Assembly (NCBI GenBank): GCA_008363385.1
Contig: RHKY01000039.1
Coordinates: 1-64,000 of the forward strand
Reading direction: 5' to 3'
From: Acidobacteriota bacterium
GTDB taxonomy: Bacteria; Acidobacteriota; Thermoanaerobaculia; UBA5066
DNA: 64,000 nucleotides
In this document: positions 15,726-25,633 of the stretch, piece by piece
Layout of the letters: the number at the start of each line of letters is the position of its first letter
Numbering within the stretch: position 1 is the first letter of the stretch
Notes under the pieces: model-generated
What the model saw: the letters and a program-made list of their open reading frames with translations, nothing else
Database searches by the model: none
What the model was told of the DNA's origin: nothing
Translations under genes and position numbers: made by a program

Positions 15726-16322
15726 GTGACGGCGCTCCCCGCCTTCGAGCGGCTCCTGGCCGCGCTGCAGCGCCTCCCGGGCATCGGCCCGAAGAGCGCG
15801 CGGCGGATCGGGCACCACCTCCTCTCGGCGGGCGACGTCGAGGCGGCCGCGCTCGCCGAGGCGCTCCGCGAGGCGCGGGAGCGGACGCGGCGCTGCTCCA
15901 CCTGCCACTCGCTCACCGAGGAGGACCCCTGCGGCGTCTGCACGGACCCGGCCCGGGACGGCCGGCTCCTCCTCGTCGTCGAGGAGGCCGCCGACGTGGC
16001 CGTCCTGGAGCGGACCCACGAATACCGGGGCCGGTACCACGTCCTCGGCGGGGCGCTGGCCCCGCTCCGCGGCGTCGGCCCCGAGGAGCTCCACGTCGCC
16101 GACCTCGTCGACCGCGTGGCGGCGGGGGGGGTCGAGGAGGTGGTCCTGGCGACCAACCCGACGGTCGAGGGGGAGGCCACGGCGCTCTACCTGGCCCGCC
16201 GGCTGAAGCCCCTCGGGCCGCGGGTGACGCGCCTGGCCCTCGGGCTCCCGGTGGGGGCGGCCCTCGAGTTCGCCGACGACGTCACCCTCTCGCGCTCGCT
16301 GGCGGGCCGCCGGGAGGTGTGA
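15726..16322 (+). CDS. recR: Recombination mediator protein RecR
   Basis: The 198-residue protein has the N-terminal helix-hairpin-helix region (LQRLPGIGPKSARRIGHHLL), a C4 zinc finger (CSTCHSLTEEDPCGVC) and a Toprim domain (LLVVEEAADVAVLERTHEYRG and onwards to TNPTVEGEATALYL). It works with RecO/RecF to load RecA at gaps. The GTG at 15726 starts the gene 29 nt after dnaX. The small nucleoid-associated gene ybaB, usually between dnaX and recR, is absent. Confidence 0.95.
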   Translation: MTALPAFERLLAALQRLPGIGPKSARRIGHHLLSAGDVEAAALAEALREARERTRRCSTCHSLTEEDPCGVCTDPARDGRLLLVVEEAADVAVLERTHEYRGRYHVLGGALAPLRGVGPEELHVADLVDRVAAGGVEEVVLATNPTVEGEATALYLARRLKPLGPRVTRLALGLPVGAALEFADDVTLSRSLAGRREV

Positions 16323-16325
16323 GCC

Positions 16326-16353
16326 GTTGCGGATCTTTACCATCGGGTAGACT
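16326..16353 (+). promoter_or_regulatory. Possible promoter for mglBA
   Basis: TTGCGG (16326-16331) and TAGACT (16348-16353) are separated by 16 nt in a locally AT-richer stretch, 20 nt before the mglB start. A weak match; it would allow mglBA to be expressed apart from dnaX-recR. Confidence 0.35.
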
Positions 16354-16373
16354 TGGGCCGCCCCGGGAGAGGT

Positions 16374-16862
16374 ATGAGCGATTTCCTGCTGTTCGACGAA
16401 GAGTTCCACCAGATCAAGGACGTGATCGCGCGGCTGAAGACGGACGCGCAGGCCAAGGTCGTCTTCATCGTCGACAAGAACGGCCAGCAGATCGCCGCCC
16501 AGGGGGACCTCGAGTCGCTGGACACCACCTCCCTGGCCTCGCTCACCGCCGGCAACGTCGCCGCCACGGACGGCCTGGCCAAGCTGATCGGGGAGAAGGA
16601 GTTCCCGGTCCTGTTCCACGAGGGGGAGCGGGACAACGTCTACATCTCCATCGTCGGGCAGCGCGTCATCCTCGTCGTCATCTTCGACGAGCGCTCCTCG
16701 CTGGGCCTCGTGCGGCTGCGCGTGAAGAAGGCGACGGCGGACCTGGAGCGGATCTTCGAGGCGATCCAGCGGAAGGTGGAGCAGGAGAAGGACCGGACGG
16801 ACATCGACTCCCCCTTCGCCGAGATCACCGACGAGGACATCGACAGCCTCTTCCGGGAGTAG
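16374..16862 (+). CDS. mglB: Roadblock/LC7 protein, MglB
   Basis: The 162-residue protein has a Roadblock/LC7 fold (KVVFIVDKNGQQIAAQGDLE, TDGLAKLIGEKEFPVLFHEG, YISIVGQRVILVVIFDERSS). An acidic helical C-terminal extension then runs to DEDIDSLFRE, as in MglB, the GTPase-activating partner of MglA. GGGAGAGGT precedes the ATG at 16374, so this start is preferred over one 7 codons upstream. It lies 3 nt before mglA. In Myxococcus the pair sets cell polarity and controls motility; in non-gliding bacteria the role is less clear. Confidence 0.92.
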   Translation: MSDFLLFDEEFHQIKDVIARLKTDAQAKVVFIVDKNGQQIAAQGDLESLDTTSLASLTAGNVAATDGLAKLIGEKEFPVLFHEGERDNVYISIVGQRVILVVIFDERSSLGLVRLRVKKATADLERIFEAIQRKVEQEKDRTDIDSPFAEITDEDIDSLFRE

Positions 16863-16865
16863 CCG

Positions 16866-17450
<585 letters not shown>

Positions 17451-17456
17451 GCCCCC

Positions 17457-17472
17457 CGGGGCGCTTGCCCCG
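17457..17472 (+). terminator. Short GC hairpin after mglA
   Basis: CGGGGC (17457-17462) and GCCCCG (17467-17472) enclose GCTT, just after the mglA stop. There is no T tract, so this is only a possible terminator. Confidence 0.35.
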
Positions 17473-17531
17473 CCCCCCTCGCCGCCGCTACCCTCGGCGC
17501 GACGTTCCGGTCATCGTCGGGGAGGAGTGCG

Positions 17532-20135
17532 ATGACGCTGTCGCCGGGGACCCGGCTCGGGCGGTACGAGGTCGCCGAGAGGATCGGCGCCGGCGGGATG
17601 GGCGAGGTCTACCGCGCCCGCGACTCTCGCATCGGACGGGACGTGGCCGTGAAGGTCCTCTCTCCCGCTCTGGCGGCCGACCGCGACCGGCTCGAGCGCT
17701 TCGAGCTGGAGGCCCGGGCGGCCGGGGCCCTCGCCCACCCGAACGTCGTCCCGGTCTACGACGCCGGGACGCACGACGGCGCGCCCTACCTGGTCTCCGA
17801 GCTGGTCGAGGGCGAGACGCTCCGCGCGCTGATGGACGGGCCGGCGATCTCCGCGCGCAGGGCGGCGCAGATCGGCGCGCAGATCGCGCGCGGGCTCTCC
17901 GCCGCCCACCGGCGCGGGATCGTCCACCGGGACCTCAAGCCCGAGAACGTGATCGTCACGCGCGACGAGACGGCCAAGATCCTCGACTTCGGGCTGGCGA
18001 AGCTGACCGCCGGACCGGCGGGGGCGGGGAGCGCGCCCCTCGTCTCGCCGGAGGGGCTGACGACCCCCGGGATGGTGGTCGGGACCGTGGGCTACATGTC
18101 CCCCGAGCAGGTCCAGGGGCTCCCGGTCGACCACCGCTCCGACCTGTTCGCGCTCGGGGTGATCCTCTACGAGATGCTCTCGGGGCGTCGCGCCTTCCAG
18201 GCGTCGACGCCGGTCGGGACGCTCAACGCGATCCTCGACTCCGAGCCGGAGGACCTCGCGGCGCTGCGCGACGACCTGCCTCCCGGGCTGGCCCGGATCG
18301 TCCGCCGGTGCCTCGAGAAGCGGCCCGAGTGCCGGTTCGAGTCGGCGACGGACCTGGCCTTCGCGCTCGAGGAGCTGGCCCTGCCGCCGTCCGCCGTGGC
18401 GGCCGGGTCCCTCGCCGCGCCGAAGGAAGGCCCGCCCGCCGCCAGGCCCGCCCGGCGGTGGAGGCGGTCCGCGCTCCTCGCCGCCGGCGCCGTCGGGCTC
18501 CTCGCGGCGGGGGTCCTCGCGGGAGGCCGGCTCGCGCGGCGGCCCGCGCCCACGTACGAGGCTCTGACCTTCGCGCGGGGCGTCGTCGTGTCGGCGCGCT
18601 TCTCGCCCGACGGGCAGACGGTCGCCTACGCCGCGGCCTGGGAAGGGCGGGCGCCGAGGGTCTTCCTCAAGCGGCCCGAGAGCCTCGAGGCGCTCGCGCT
18701 GGACCTCCCCGAAGGGGTCCTGGCCGCGGTCTCGTCGGCCGGCGAGCTGGCGCTCCTGACGGGCCTGCACCGGACGGGATCGGGGGTCCTGGCCGGGACG
18801 CTCGCCCGCGCGCCGCTCTCTGGGTCCGCCCCGCGCGACGTCGCGAGCGACGCGACGTACGCCGACTTCCCGCCCGACGGCAAGGCGCTCGCGGTGATGC
18901 GGGAGGTGGGGCGGGCGACGCGGATCGAGTACCCGCCCGAACGGGTCCTGTACGAGACGACGACGGGGGGAGCGAGCGGCCTGCGCTTCTCGCCAGACGG
19001 GCAGCTCCTGGCCTTCTTCGACCACCCTCTGAAGTCCGACGACCGCGGCGCGGTCGCCGTCGTGGACCTCCGGGGCGAGAAGCGGGTCCTCTCGGACGGC
19101 TGGGACCGCCTCGACGGGCTCGCCTGGTCGCCCGACGGCCGGGAGGTCTGGTTCACCGGGACGCGGCCGCCCAGCGACGACGCGCTCTTCGCCGTCGGGC
19201 TCGACGGACGGGTCCGGCTCGTGGCCGCGGTCCCCGCGAGCCTCCTCGTCCACGACGTCTCCCGCGACGGCCGCGTCCTCCTGGACCGCGACGACCGGCG
19301 GGCGGGGATCGTCCTGAAGCGGCGGGGCGAGACGGCCGAGCGGGACGTCTCGTGGCTGGACCTCTCCTTCATGACCGACCTCTCGGCCGACGGGAACGTC
19401 GTCCTGTTCAACGAGAACGCCGAGGCGGCCGCGGAGGGCTACTCGATCTGCCTGAGACGGGGGGTCGAGGAGGCGCCGGTCGTCCTCGGGGTCGGGCGCG
19501 GCTACGCCCTCTCCCCGGACGGCAAGTGGGTGGCGGCCAGCCGCGCCGCCGCCGGCTCGCCGCTCCTCCTCCTGCCGACGGGGGCGGGACAGCCGCGACC
19601 GCTGGCCTCCGGGAGGATCCACCTCGAGAGCGCGGCCTTCTTCCCGTCGGGGAGGGAGCTGCTGCTCGTCGGAGCCGAGCCGGGAAAGCGCACGCGCCTC
19701 TTCCGGCTCGCCCTGGACGGGGGCGCTCCCTCGGCGATCTCGCCGGAAGGGGTCGTCGCGAACCTCTTCGGGGGTGTCGCGATCTCGCCCGACGGCGCGT
19801 GGGTCGCCGCCGTCGGGCCGGACGGCGGCGCCTGGCTCTACCCCGCCGCGGGAGGCGAGCCCCGGCCCCTTCCGGGGCTCCTCCCCGGGGAGCTCCCGAT
19901 CCGGTTCGCCTCCGACGGGGCCTCGCTCTTCGTCGCCCCGCGCGGCGAGCCGCGCCCCGTCATCTCGCGCGTGAGGCTCGTGGACGGGGCGAGGGAGCCG
20001 TTCCGCCAGCTCGTCCCGGCCGACCCGGCCGGCTTCCACGCGATCTACTCGATCGTGGTCACGCCGGACGGCGAGGCGTACGCCTACACGTTCACCCGCC
20101 GGCTCTCGCGGCTCTTCGTCGCCCGGGGGCTCTGA
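17532..20135 (+). CDS. Receptor-like Ser/Thr protein kinase with beta-propeller ectodomain
   Basis: The 867-residue protein has an N-terminal Hanks-type kinase (residues about 10-285): glycine loop [10 protein letters not shown]41 in VAVKV, catalytic D134 in [11 protein letters not shown] at 152, and [10 protein letters not shown]. One transmembrane helix (313-332, [18 protein letters not shown]) leads to a C-terminal part rich in TolB/WD40-like blades ([46 protein letters not shown]). All catalytic residues are present. This architecture is abundant in Acidobacteriota. GGGGAGGAG before the ATG is a strong ribosome site. Signal sensed outside is unknown. Confidence 0.93.
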   Translation: MTLSPGTRLGRYEVAERIGAGGMGEVYRARDSRIGRDVAVKVLSPALAADRDRLERFELEARAAGALAHPNVVPVYDAGTHDGAPYLVSELVEGETLRALMDGPAISARRAAQIGAQIARGLSAAHRRGIVHRDLKPENVIVTRDETAKILDFGLAKLTAGPAGAGSAPLVSPEGLTTPGMVVGTVGYMSPEQVQGLPVDHRSDLFALGVILYEMLSGRRAFQASTPVGTLNAILDSEPEDLAALRDDLPPGLARIVRRCLEKRPECRFESATDLAFALEELALPPSAVAAGSLAAPKEGPPAARPARRWRRSALLAAGAVGLLAAGVLAGGRLARRPAPTYEALTFARGVVVSARFSPDGQTVAYAAAWEGRAPRVFLKRPESLEALALDLPEGVLAAVSSAGELALLTGLHRTGSGVLAGTLARAPLSGSAPRDVASDATYADFPPDGKALAVMREVGRATRIEYPPERVLYETTTGGASGLRFSPDGQLLAFFDHPLKSDDRGAVAVVDLRGEKRVLSDGWDRLDGLAWSPDGREVWFTGTRPPSDDALFAVGLDGRVRLVAAVPASLLVHDVSRDGRVLLDRDDRRAGIVLKRRGETAERDVSWLDLSFMTDLSADGNVVLFNENAEAAAEGYSICLRRGVEEAPVVLGVGRGYALSPDGKWVAASRAAAGSPLLLLPTGAGQPRPLASGRIHLESAAFFPSGRELLLVGAEPGKRTRLFRLALDGGAPSAISPEGVVANLFGGVAISPDGAWVAAVGPDGGAWLYPAAGGEPRPLPGLLPGELPIRFASDGASLFVAPRGEPRPVISRVRLVDGAREPFRQLVPADPAGFHAIYSIVVTPDGEAYAYTFTRRLSRLFVARGL

Positions 20136-20149
20136 CCGGAGCGCTGCCG

Positions 20150-21241
20150 CTACGTCGCCGGCTTGCGGTAGAGGTAAGCGGCGTCCAGCGTCCTGACGCC
20201 CTCGTCGTCGCCGACGACGTACTTCTGCCCGCTCCAGATCGAGGCGCCGGCGGTCCGCCCCCGCGCGTCGACGGCGTAGAAGGTCACGCCGAACCTCGGG
20301 CGCCCCTGCGCGTCCCGGTGGCGGGGGACGAGGTGCGTCTTCTCGGCGATCCGCGCGAGCGCGACGAGACAGGCTTCCTCGGGGGACTTGCCCTTCCGGA
20401 GCTCCTCGACCACCGTGTGCGAGCCGCACGTGACGAGGTTGGCCTCGCCCCGCCCCGTCGAGCCGCACGCGCCGACGCCCCCCTCGGCGTAGAGGCCGGC
20501 GCCGACGACGGGCGAGTCCCCGAGCCGGCCCGGGATCTTGAAGAAGAGCCCGGAGGTCGTCGTCACGCCGACGAGCTCCCCCTTCGCCGAGCGGATCGAC
20601 AGGTGGATCGTCCCCTGCGGGCGGAAGAACTCGTCGCCGTGGCGGCGTATGAACTCGCGGATGACGGGGTCGTCCGCCTCCTTCCCCGACTCGACCCAGT
20701 CGTCCGAGTCGGAGAGGCGGTCCTTCCAGTAGCGGTAGATCTTCCGCGTCTTCTCGGTCAGGAGGTCCTCGTCGGGGAAGCCGTGCGCCGTGGCGAACCG
20801 GCGCGCCCCCTCGCCGACGAGGAAGACGCGGTCGGTCCGGTCCATGACGAGACGGGCCACCTTCGAGGGGGTCTTCACGCCCCGCAGGGCGCCGACGGCC
20901 CCGGCGCGCATCGTCCGGCCGTCCATGACGGCGGCGTCCAGCTCCACGACCCCGTCCTCGTTCGGGATGCCGCCGTAGCCGACCGTGTAGTCGTCGGGGT
21001 CGAGCTCGACGACGTTCACGCCCGCGATCGCGGCGTCGAGAGGGTCCTTCCCTTCGATCAGCGCCTGCCGGGCGACCTTCGCTGCCTCGACGCCGTTGTG
21101 GGAGGTGACGATCCGCAATCCGGCGGCCGGCGCGGCGGCGGGGGCCGCCGGCTCGTCGGCTCCGGCCGGCAGCGCCGCGCCGACGCCCGCGAGCGCCGCC
21201 GTGCCGATCAGGTCGCGGCGGGTCGGCCTCGGATCCGCCAC
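20150..21241 (-). CDS. N4-(beta-N-acetylglucosaminyl)-L-asparaginase (glycosylasparaginase), exported
   Basis: The 363-residue protein belongs to the Ntn-hydrolase asparaginase-2 family, which cleaves the GlcNAc-Asn bond of glycoproteins. The N-terminus (RPTRRDLIGTAALAG) looks like a twin-arginine signal. The autocatalytic nucleophile is probably T211 (RPQG then TIHLSIR), followed by VTTTSGLFFKIPGRLGDSPV and AGLYAEGGVGACGSTGRGE, which are diagnostic family motifs. It suggests use of glycopeptides outside the cytoplasm. It is followed 4 nt away by the receiver-like gene on the same strand (which precedes it in transcription). It converges with the kinase gene. Confidence 0.88.
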   Translation of the reverse strand: MADPRPTRRDLIGTAALAGVGAALPAGADEPAAPAAAPAAGLRIVTSHNGVEAAKVARQALIEGKDPLDAAIAGVNVVELDPDDYTVGYGGIPNEDGVVELDAAVMDGRTMRAGAVGALRGVKTPSKVARLVMDRTDRVFLVGEGARRFATAHGFPDEDLLTEKTRKIYRYWKDRLSDSDDWVESGKEADDPVIREFIRRHGDEFFRPQGTIHLSIRSAKGELVGVTTTSGLFFKIPGRLGDSPVVGAGLYAEGGVGACGSTGRGEANLVTCGSHTVVEELRKGKSPEEACLVALARIAEKTHLVPRHRDAQGRPRFGVTFYAVDARGRTAGASIWSGQKYVVGDDEGVRTLDAAYLYRKPAT

Positions 21242-21245
21242 CGGC

Positions 21246-21659
21246 TCACTCTTCGGGGAGCTCGGGCTCCTCGCTCGCGGTCCTCACGCCGCCGGGAAGC
21301 GCGTGCTCCAGGACGATGTCGGCGAGGCGCTCGGCGAAGGAGGAGCGGGGGAGGACGCCCGCCAGCCCCAGGGCGTCCGCCTTCTCCTTGAGGTCCTTGC
21401 GGACGTGCTCGAAGTAGGCGTAGACGGGGATCTCGCGCGTCGAGGCGCCCTTCCGCCAGGCCGCCAGGGCGGGGAACGGGTCCTTCTTCAGCGCGAGGTC
21501 GGCGAGGAGGACGCCCACGGACTCCGCGGGCGCCGCCCCGGCCAGCTCGGCGGGGTCCGAGACGAAGACGACCCCGGCCTGGGCCGACCGGACGGCGTGC
21601 TCGATCTTGGCTCTCCAGAAGAGGTCGTCGACGAGGGCCACGACGGTCTTGTGCAGCAC
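21246..21659 (-). CDS. Degenerate response-regulator receiver domain protein
   Basis: The GTG at 21659 has an excellent ribosome site (GGAGGAG on the minus strand). The 137-residue product follows the receiver fold: acidic pair LVDD near residue 10, an Asp at the end of strand 3 (GVLLADLAL), then strand 4 IPVYAYFEH and strand 5 AGVLPRSSF. The conserved Thr/Ser and Lys of true receivers appear replaced (A/Y and R), so phosphorylation chemistry is doubtful. It is a stand-alone pseudo-receiver. It is divergent from the OPT transporter and transcribed with glycosylasparaginase, 4 nt apart. Confidence 0.7.
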   Translation of the reverse strand: MLHKTVVALVDDLFWRAKIEHAVRSAQAGVVFVSDPAELAGAAPAESVGVLLADLALKKDPFPALAAWRKGASTREIPVYAYFEHVRKDLKEKADALGLAGVLPRSSFAERLADIVLEHALPGGVRTASEEPELPEE

Positions 21660-21851
21660 GAGGCTCCTCCGGAAAGGCTTATTCCGCCCCGTCGGACGAT
21701 CGACACACGGGAGCGCAGCAGCAGTATACGGCGGCCCCGGCGGCGCCGGCCCGGGACCGGAAGGCGCTCCGGATTCGACAGTTGCGCCGCGGGGTGTCAC
21801 ACTTCCCGTTTGGCATCCCCCACCTTTCCGTGACGAGAGGATGTTCGCGAG

Positions 21852-23921
21852 ATGAGCGAGACGCCCCACAAGCCCGTCGTCCCCGACGAGACGACGATGA
21901 CGGAGTTCACCGTCCGTGCCCTCCTCCTCGGCCTCCTGATGTGCGTGGTCCTGGGAGCGGCCAACGCCTACCTCGGCCTGAGGGCCGGGATGACGATCGC
22001 CGCCACGTACCCGGCCGCGGTCATCGGGATGGCGGTCCTCCGGGTCGTCAAGGGCTCCCTCCTCGAGGAGAACTTCGCCCGGACGGTCGGCTCGATCGGC
22101 GAGTCCGTCGCCGCCGGCGCGATCTTCACCATCCCGGCCTTCGTGATCCTCGGGATGTGGAAGTTCGAGTCGTTCACGTGGAAGGAGTACCTCACCTCCA
22201 CGGCGCTGATGATGCTCGGCGGCATCCTCGGGATCCTCTTCGTCACGATCCTCCGGCGCGTGATGGTCGAGGACCGGTCGCTGCCGTTCCCGGAGTCGGT
22301 CGCCGCGAGCGAGATCCACAAGGCCGGCCAGCGCGGGGCCGACGCCGCCGTCCAGCTCTTCAAGGCGATGGGGGTCGGGGCCCTGATCAAGCTCCTGGGC
22401 GACGCGGGGGTCTTCCGGGCCTCGAACGACTTCCACCTGGCCGTCGGGAAGCTCAAGGAGAGCTTCGTGAGGCTCGGCCTGACGAAGGACGCCCACCAGA
22501 TCGGCGCGGGCGGCGTGACGACGATCTCGGCCCCGGCGGCCACCCCGGCCTACCTCGGCGTCGGCTACATCATCGGCCCCGAGCTGGGCGCCCTGAACTT
22601 CGCGGGCGGGCTCCTGGCGTGGGGGCTCTTCGTCCCGCTCCTCGTCTTCTTCCTCGGGCCCCACCACATCGGCGACTACACCGGCGCCGACGGGGCGCAG
22701 GACTGGGCGGGCCTGGCGGGCCACCTCTACCGGTACATCGTCCGCCCGATCGCGGTGGGCGGCATGCTCGTCGGGGCCTGCTTCACGCTCTGGAAGATGC
22801 GGAAGAACCTGGTCCTCGGCATCAAGCGGGGCGTGGCGGACGTGAAGAAGTCGGCCACGGCGGCCGAGACGTCGCTGAGGACCGAGAAGGACCTCGCGTT
22901 CCGGACGGTCCTCTTCGGGATCGCGGTCGTCTTCCTCCTCATGGTGGCGCTCTACTTCTACTTCACCGAGATGGTCCTCGGGGCGATCCTGGCCGCGGTC
23001 GTCATGCTCGTGACCGGCTTCTTCTTCGCGGCCGTCTCGGGGAACCTCGTCGGCCTGATCGGCTCGTCGAACAACCCGATCTCGGGGCTGACGCTCGCCA
23101 CCACGATCGTCGCCGCGCTGACGATGGTCATCGTCGGCGTGAAGGGCCCGGCGGGGGTGGCGGCCGTCCTCGGCGTCGCCGCGGTCGTCTGCGTCTCGTC
23201 GGCCGTGGCCGGCGAGATGCTGCAGGACCTCAAGGTGGGGCACATCCTGGGCGGCACCCCCTGGAAGATGCAGCTCGGCGACATCCTCGGCGTCCTGATG
23301 GCCGGCCTCGTCCTCTTCTTCCCCCTCTACCTCCTCCACACGTCCGACGTCGCGGCGAACCCGGGGACGGGCGGCTTCGGCGGCAAGAACCTCCCCGCGC
23401 CGCAGGCGGGCCTTATGGCCGCCCTCTCGCAGGGGATCGTCGGCGGCGAGATGGCCTGGCCCCTCGTCATCGTCGGGATCGCGATGGGGATCTCCCTGAT
23501 CCTGATCCGGGTCAAGAGCCCGATGCTCTTCTCGGTCGGGATGTACCTGCCGCTCGAGACGACGTTCGCGATCTTCATCGGCGGCCTGATCCGCGGCCTC
23601 GTCGACAAGCTGACCGTCTCGCGCGGGCACAACGACGCGCAGAAGGCCCGCGTGGAGAACGCCGGCGTCCTCGCCGCCTCGGGCCTGATCGCGGGCGAGG
23701 CGCTCATGGGCCTCTGCGTGGCGGGCGTCGTCGCCTACCGGACCGGCTACCTGAAGATCGGCGCCGACCAGGCCCCCTTCCCGCAGGTGCCGGGCTTCTC
23801 GGCGATCGCCCCCTGGCTGGCGATCCCGGTGATGGCGATCCTGGCCCTCTACCTCGTCCTCGTCCCGCTCCGGAAGGCCGGGGCGGCCGACGAGCCGGCG
23901 CCTCCGACGGCCGTCATGTAG
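21852..23921 (+). CDS. OPT family oligopeptide transporter
   Basis: The 689-residue, highly hydrophobic protein is an OPT-family proton-coupled importer. The conserved opening TEFTVRALLLGLLMCVVLGA, the loop SLPFPESVAASEIHKAGQ and the NPISGLTLATTIVAALTMV segment are typical. Length fits about 16 helices. Short peptides or metal-chelate complexes are the known family substrates. The divergent glycosylasparaginase gene fits a peptide-scavenging role (inference). A 13-bp hairpin follows the stop. Confidence 0.93.
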   Translation: MSETPHKPVVPDETTMTEFTVRALLLGLLMCVVLGAANAYLGLRAGMTIAATYPAAVIGMAVLRVVKGSLLEENFARTVGSIGESVAAGAIFTIPAFVILGMWKFESFTWKEYLTSTALMMLGGILGILFVTILRRVMVEDRSLPFPESVAASEIHKAGQRGADAAVQLFKAMGVGALIKLLGDAGVFRASNDFHLAVGKLKESFVRLGLTKDAHQIGAGGVTTISAPAATPAYLGVGYIIGPELGALNFAGGLLAWGLFVPLLVFFLGPHHIGDYTGADGAQDWAGLAGHLYRYIVRPIAVGGMLVGACFTLWKMRKNLVLGIKRGVADVKKSATAAETSLRTEKDLAFRTVLFGIAVVFLLMVALYFYFTEMVLGAILAAVVMLVTGFFFAAVSGNLVGLIGSSNNPISGLTLATTIVAALTMVIVGVKGPAGVAAVLGVAAVVCVSSAVAGEMLQDLKVGHILGGTPWKMQLGDILGVLMAGLVLFFPLYLLHTSDVAANPGTGGFGGKNLPAPQAGLMAALSQGIVGGEMAWPLVIVGIAMGISLILIRVKSPMLFSVGMYLPLETTFAIFIGGLIRGLVDKLTVSRGHNDAQKARVENAGVLAASGLIAGEALMGLCVAGVVAYRTGYLKIGADQAPFPQVPGFSAIAPWLAIPVMAILALYLVLVPLRKAGAADEPAPPTAVM

Positions 23922-23947
23922 CCCCGCTCCTCTTCCCGGGTCTTCCT

Positions 23948-23977
23948 CGACGGGCCGCGGGCGACCGCGGCCCGTCG
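23948..23977 (+). terminator. Strong hairpin terminator after OPT transporter
   Basis: CGACGGGCCGCGG (23948-23960) pairs perfectly with CCGCGGCCCGTCG (23965-23977) around a GCGA tetraloop, 27 nt after the stop. GCTTGT follows rather than a T run. The best terminator-like structure in the window. Confidence 0.65.
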
Positions 23978-24010
23978 GCTTGTCCGTCCCGGGTGTGCCA
24001 GACTCGGCCC

Positions 24011-24910
24011 GTGGCGCAACGCAACGGCGACGTCGACGCCGCGCGCCGGGCCCGCGCGCGGAAGGGCCTCCTCGTCTACTTCGCGGTCCTCGTCCCGCTC
24101 AGCGCCGCGGTCGAGGGGGCGATGCTCTCGACCGGGAGGCCGATCGGCGAGTCGACCCTCCTCGTCTTCCTCCTGATGTGGAGCCCGGCCGTCGCCTCTG
24201 CCGTCGCGCGGCTCGTCCTGCGCGAGGGGATCCGCGATGTCTCGTTCCGGGTCGGGGGGCGGACGGGCCTCGCGGCGCTCGGTCTCGCCTGGGTCTACCC
24301 TCTCCCGGTGGCGCTCGTGGCCTACGGCGCCGCGTGGGGGAGCGGCCTGGCGGCGTTCCGGCTCCCCTCCGAGCTCGCGGGCCTCCCCCTGGGATCGCCG
24401 TTCCTCGCCCTCGTCCTGACGATGGCCACGCTCGGGACCCTCCTGTCGTGCCTTTCGGCCGCGGGCGAGGAGATCGGCTGGCGGGGGTACATGCTGACGC
24501 GCCTCGTGGAAGCCGGAGTGCCGCAGCCGGCCCTCCTCTCCGGCGTCCTCTGGGCGGCCTGGCACCTCCCGCTCATCCTCTCGGGACAGTACGCCGCCGG
24601 GCCGAAGCCCCAGCTCTCGGCCGCCGCCTTCGTCGGGACGGTCGTGGCGATCGCCTGGGTGATGGCCCGTCTGAGGCTGGAGAGCGGGAGCGTCTGGCCG
24701 GCGGTCCTCCTCCACGGCTCCTGGAACGCCGTCGTGCACGGGGCGTTCGACGCCTCGACCGCCGAGCCCGGGATCTGGGTGGGGGAGGGCGGCCTCCTCG
24801 TCCTCCTCGTCAACGGAGCGCTCGCGCTCCTGGTGGTCCGGGGGCGGTGGCCGTTCCGCAGGTCCCCCGCGGAGGCCCCGTTCGGCGGCCACGGGACGGG
24901 CGCGGCGTAG
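24011..24910 (+). CDS. CPBP family intramembrane metalloprotease
   Basis: The 299-residue polytopic protein carries the CPBP/Abi (Rce1-like) motifs: AAGEEIGWRGYML (E153, E154, R158), WAAWHLPLIL (H185) and LHGSWNA in later helices. These form the active site of membrane prenyl-protease-like enzymes. The GTG at 24011 fits the start of the hydrophobic protein; the ribosome site is weak. It converges with the exonuclease gene, 7 nt between ends. Substrate unknown. Confidence 0.85.
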   Translation: MAQRNGDVDAARRARARKGLLVYFAVLVPLSAAVEGAMLSTGRPIGESTLLVFLLMWSPAVASAVARLVLREGIRDVSFRVGGRTGLAALGLAWVYPLPVALVAYGAAWGSGLAAFRLPSELAGLPLGSPFLALVLTMATLGTLLSCLSAAGEEIGWRGYMLTRLVEAGVPQPALLSGVLWAAWHLPLILSGQYAAGPKPQLSAAAFVGTVVAIAWVMARLRLESGSVWPAVLLHGSWNAVVHGAFDASTAEPGIWVGEGGLLVLLVNGALALLVVRGRWPFRRSPAEAPFGGHGTGAA

Positions 24911-24917
24911 ACCGAGG

Positions 24918-25619
24918 TCAGCGCCGGGGGCCGGCGCCCAGGAGCGGAAGGAGGGTCGCCTCGAGCCGCGCGTAGAGCGCCGCCGTCGCCTCGACGTCCC
25001 GCCGGCAGTACTCCAGGATCTCGGGGAGCCGCCCCTGCCGGTACGCCTCTCCGACGACGTGCCCGTGCATCTCGCCGCTCTTGGGCGACGGGATGCCGAA
25101 CGCCACGCACGCGGCGTGGAGCGTCGGCGTCTGCGCCCGGTCGACGGCGCCGAAGAACGTCAACGCCTCCTTCAGGTCGACGTGCTCGGCGAGCGAGTAG
25201 CGGTAGCCCGTGAGGTTCCGCGAGGGGGCGACGCCGTGAACGGCGCTCCTCACGGAGAGGAAGGGGCCGTCGAAGGTCCGGCCGTTGTACGTGACGACGC
25301 GGTCGTACCGGGCGAGGTCCGCCCAGAACTCCCGGAGCATCTCCGCCTCGGACGTTCCGACGCGCTGGAAGAGGCCGTCCGGGGAGACCGACTCGGCCCG
25401 CTCCGGCGCCTCGTACCAGACCTTCCCGCGGCCCGTCGCGGGGTTGAGCATCGCGACGACGATCACCTTCGCCGCGTAAGGGGAGAGAGAGCGCCACTCC
25501 TTCTTGGCCCGGTACTCCGCCCCCGTCGCGGCGCCCCGCGTCAGCCAATCGCGGAGCATCGGGTCGAGGTCGAGCCACGGCAGGCCGACCGTCTCGACGT
25601 CGAAGACGACGGTGCTCAC
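24918..25619 (-). CDS. RNase H-like 3'-5' exonuclease (YprB type)
   Basis: The 233-residue protein is a DEDD-superfamily exonuclease. Exo I is VVFDVETVG (D and E), Exo II is TYNGRTFDGPFL (D), and Exo III is EYCRRDVEATAALY (D). This resembles YprB-like stand-alone exonucleases rather than DnaQ. The GTG at 25619 is preceded by a G-rich ribosome site. It is the last gene of a minus-strand run with the alpha/beta hydrolase and the membrane protein. Substrate (DNA or RNA) cannot be told. Confidence 0.82.
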   Translation of the reverse strand: MSTVVFDVETVGLPWLDLDPMLRDWLTRGAATGAEYRAKKEWRSLSPYAAKVIVVAMLNPATGRGKVWYEAPERAESVSPDGLFQRVGTSEAEMLREFWADLARYDRVVTYNGRTFDGPFLSVRSAVHGVAPSRNLTGYRYSLAEHVDLKEALTFFGAVDRAQTPTLHAACVAFGIPSPKSGEMHGHVVGEAYRQGRLPEILEYCRRDVEATAALYARLEATLLPLLGAGPRR

Positions 25620-25633
25620 GTCCCCCCCGCCCC

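Noticed and set aside
16121-16135. Run of eight G inside recR as a second phase-variable tract
   Set aside because: It lies within a conserved coding region (GG codons), is short, and recR is a housekeeping gene.
21780-21851. Sigma-54 promoter (TGGCAT...) before the OPT transporter
   Set aside because: The -24-like TGGC is present but there is no matching -12 GC at the right spacing.
21690-23630. Long open frame on the minus strand opposite the OPT transporter
   Set aside because: It is made of Arg/Asp/Glu/Gly-rich low-complexity text, typical of the antisense of a GC-rich gene. The plus-strand transporter is clearly real. Only its 3' part (21246-21659) is a separate genuine gene.
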